Source of the DNA: CAYZMS01 sp964479625
GTDB lineage: Bacteria > Bacteroidota > Bacteroidia > Chitinophagales > Saprospiraceae
DNA: 13,789 bases
Reading direction: 5' to 3'
Assembly: GCA_964479625.1 (NCBI GenBank)
Contig: CAYZMS010000054.1
Location: forward strand, 1 to 13,789
Shown here: one piece after another, positions 13,703 through 13,789 of the stretch
Position numbering within the stretch: the stretch's first letter is position 1
Layout of the letters: each line of letters begins with the position of its first letter
The notes under the pieces: generated by a model
The model's input: the letters and a program-made list of their open reading frames with translations, nothing else
The model's database searches: none
What the model was told of the DNA's origin: nothing
Position numbers and translations under genes: made by a program

Positions 13703-13789
13703 GTTTCTCAAAGCGGGCGCAGTATATTTTTTTCACGCAATGAGCGCAGAGGATCGCCGCGAACGCCGCGTGAGGATTTTTTCACGCAA
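13703..13789 (+). repeat. Second GC-rich repeat block, downstream of the GxxExxY gene
   Basis: Bases 13730-13772 match 13118-13160 at 39 of 43 positions, in direct orientation. Just before it, about 13703-13722 resembles the first half of the same unit in degenerate form (CTCAAAGCGGGCGCAG). At 13779-13789 a further copy begins (TTTTCACGCAA) and runs off the window. The block is therefore a tandem array of at least two or three units that probably continues downstream. Confidence 0.8.

Overview
The window looks like part of a surface-polysaccharide (capsule, exopolysaccharide or O-antigen) biosynthesis locus of a member of the Bacteroidota, most likely a marine Flavobacteriia-type organism. 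The taxonomic guess rests on three things: the relative lack of strong Shine-Dalgarno sequences with very tight gene packing, the Bacteroidota-style FkbM methyltransferase remnant and GxxExxY protein, and the large number of carbohydrate sulfotransferases, which is common in marine polysaccharide loci. It is an inference; there is no rRNA or other marker gene here. Every supported gene lies on the + strand.

Segment 1 (1-10049) is a compact, apparently single transcription unit. It holds the tail of an unidentified upstream gene, two sulfotransferases of different subfamilies (101-973, 986-1585), a GT2 glycosyltransferase with a TTG start (1582-2571), and a predicted lipoprotein whose motif order resembles GH56 hyaluronidases (2558-3526). 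These are followed by a second GT2 (3530-4489), a GT4 (4493-5509), a third sulfotransferase of the Sulfotransfer_2 type (5520-6281) and an O-antigen polymerase/ligase-like membrane protein (6287-7522). The segment ends with a crippled FkbM methyltransferase (7541-7807) and two more GT4 enzymes (7858-8943, 8955-10049). Genes overlap by a few bases or are separated by 3-20 bases, apart from a 50-base gap at the 3' end of the FkbM remnant.

Segment 2 (10050-10376) has no intact gene. It holds a frame that reads like decayed coding sequence. It separates segment 1 from a visibly more GC-rich segment 3 (10377-13115), made of a WcaF-type acetyltransferase, a WcaE-like GT2 whose start codon appears to be ATA at the edge of a degenerate tandem repeat, a doubtful small ORF, and gmd (GDP-mannose 4,6-dehydratase). 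These three families are also clustered in colanic acid loci. The partner gene fcl/wcaG is not in the window.

Segment 4 (13116-13789) is a GxxExxY (PD-(D/E)XK-like) gene bracketed by GC-rich direct and tandem repeats, which looks like an insertion at the edge of the polysaccharide locus.

Taken together, the genes predict a heteropolysaccharide assembled by at least five glycosyltransferases from nucleotide sugars including a GDP-mannose-derived deoxysugar, O-acetylated, sulfated by up to three sulfotransferases, and polymerised or ligated by the Wzy/WaaL-like protein. A dedicated GH56-like enzyme suggests the polymer may contain hexosamine/uronic-acid-like linkages, i.e. be glycosaminoglycan-like. 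That combination is the most interesting possibility in the window. No flippase, Wzc/Wza export gene, tRNA, rRNA, CRISPR array or convincing promoter or terminator was seen.
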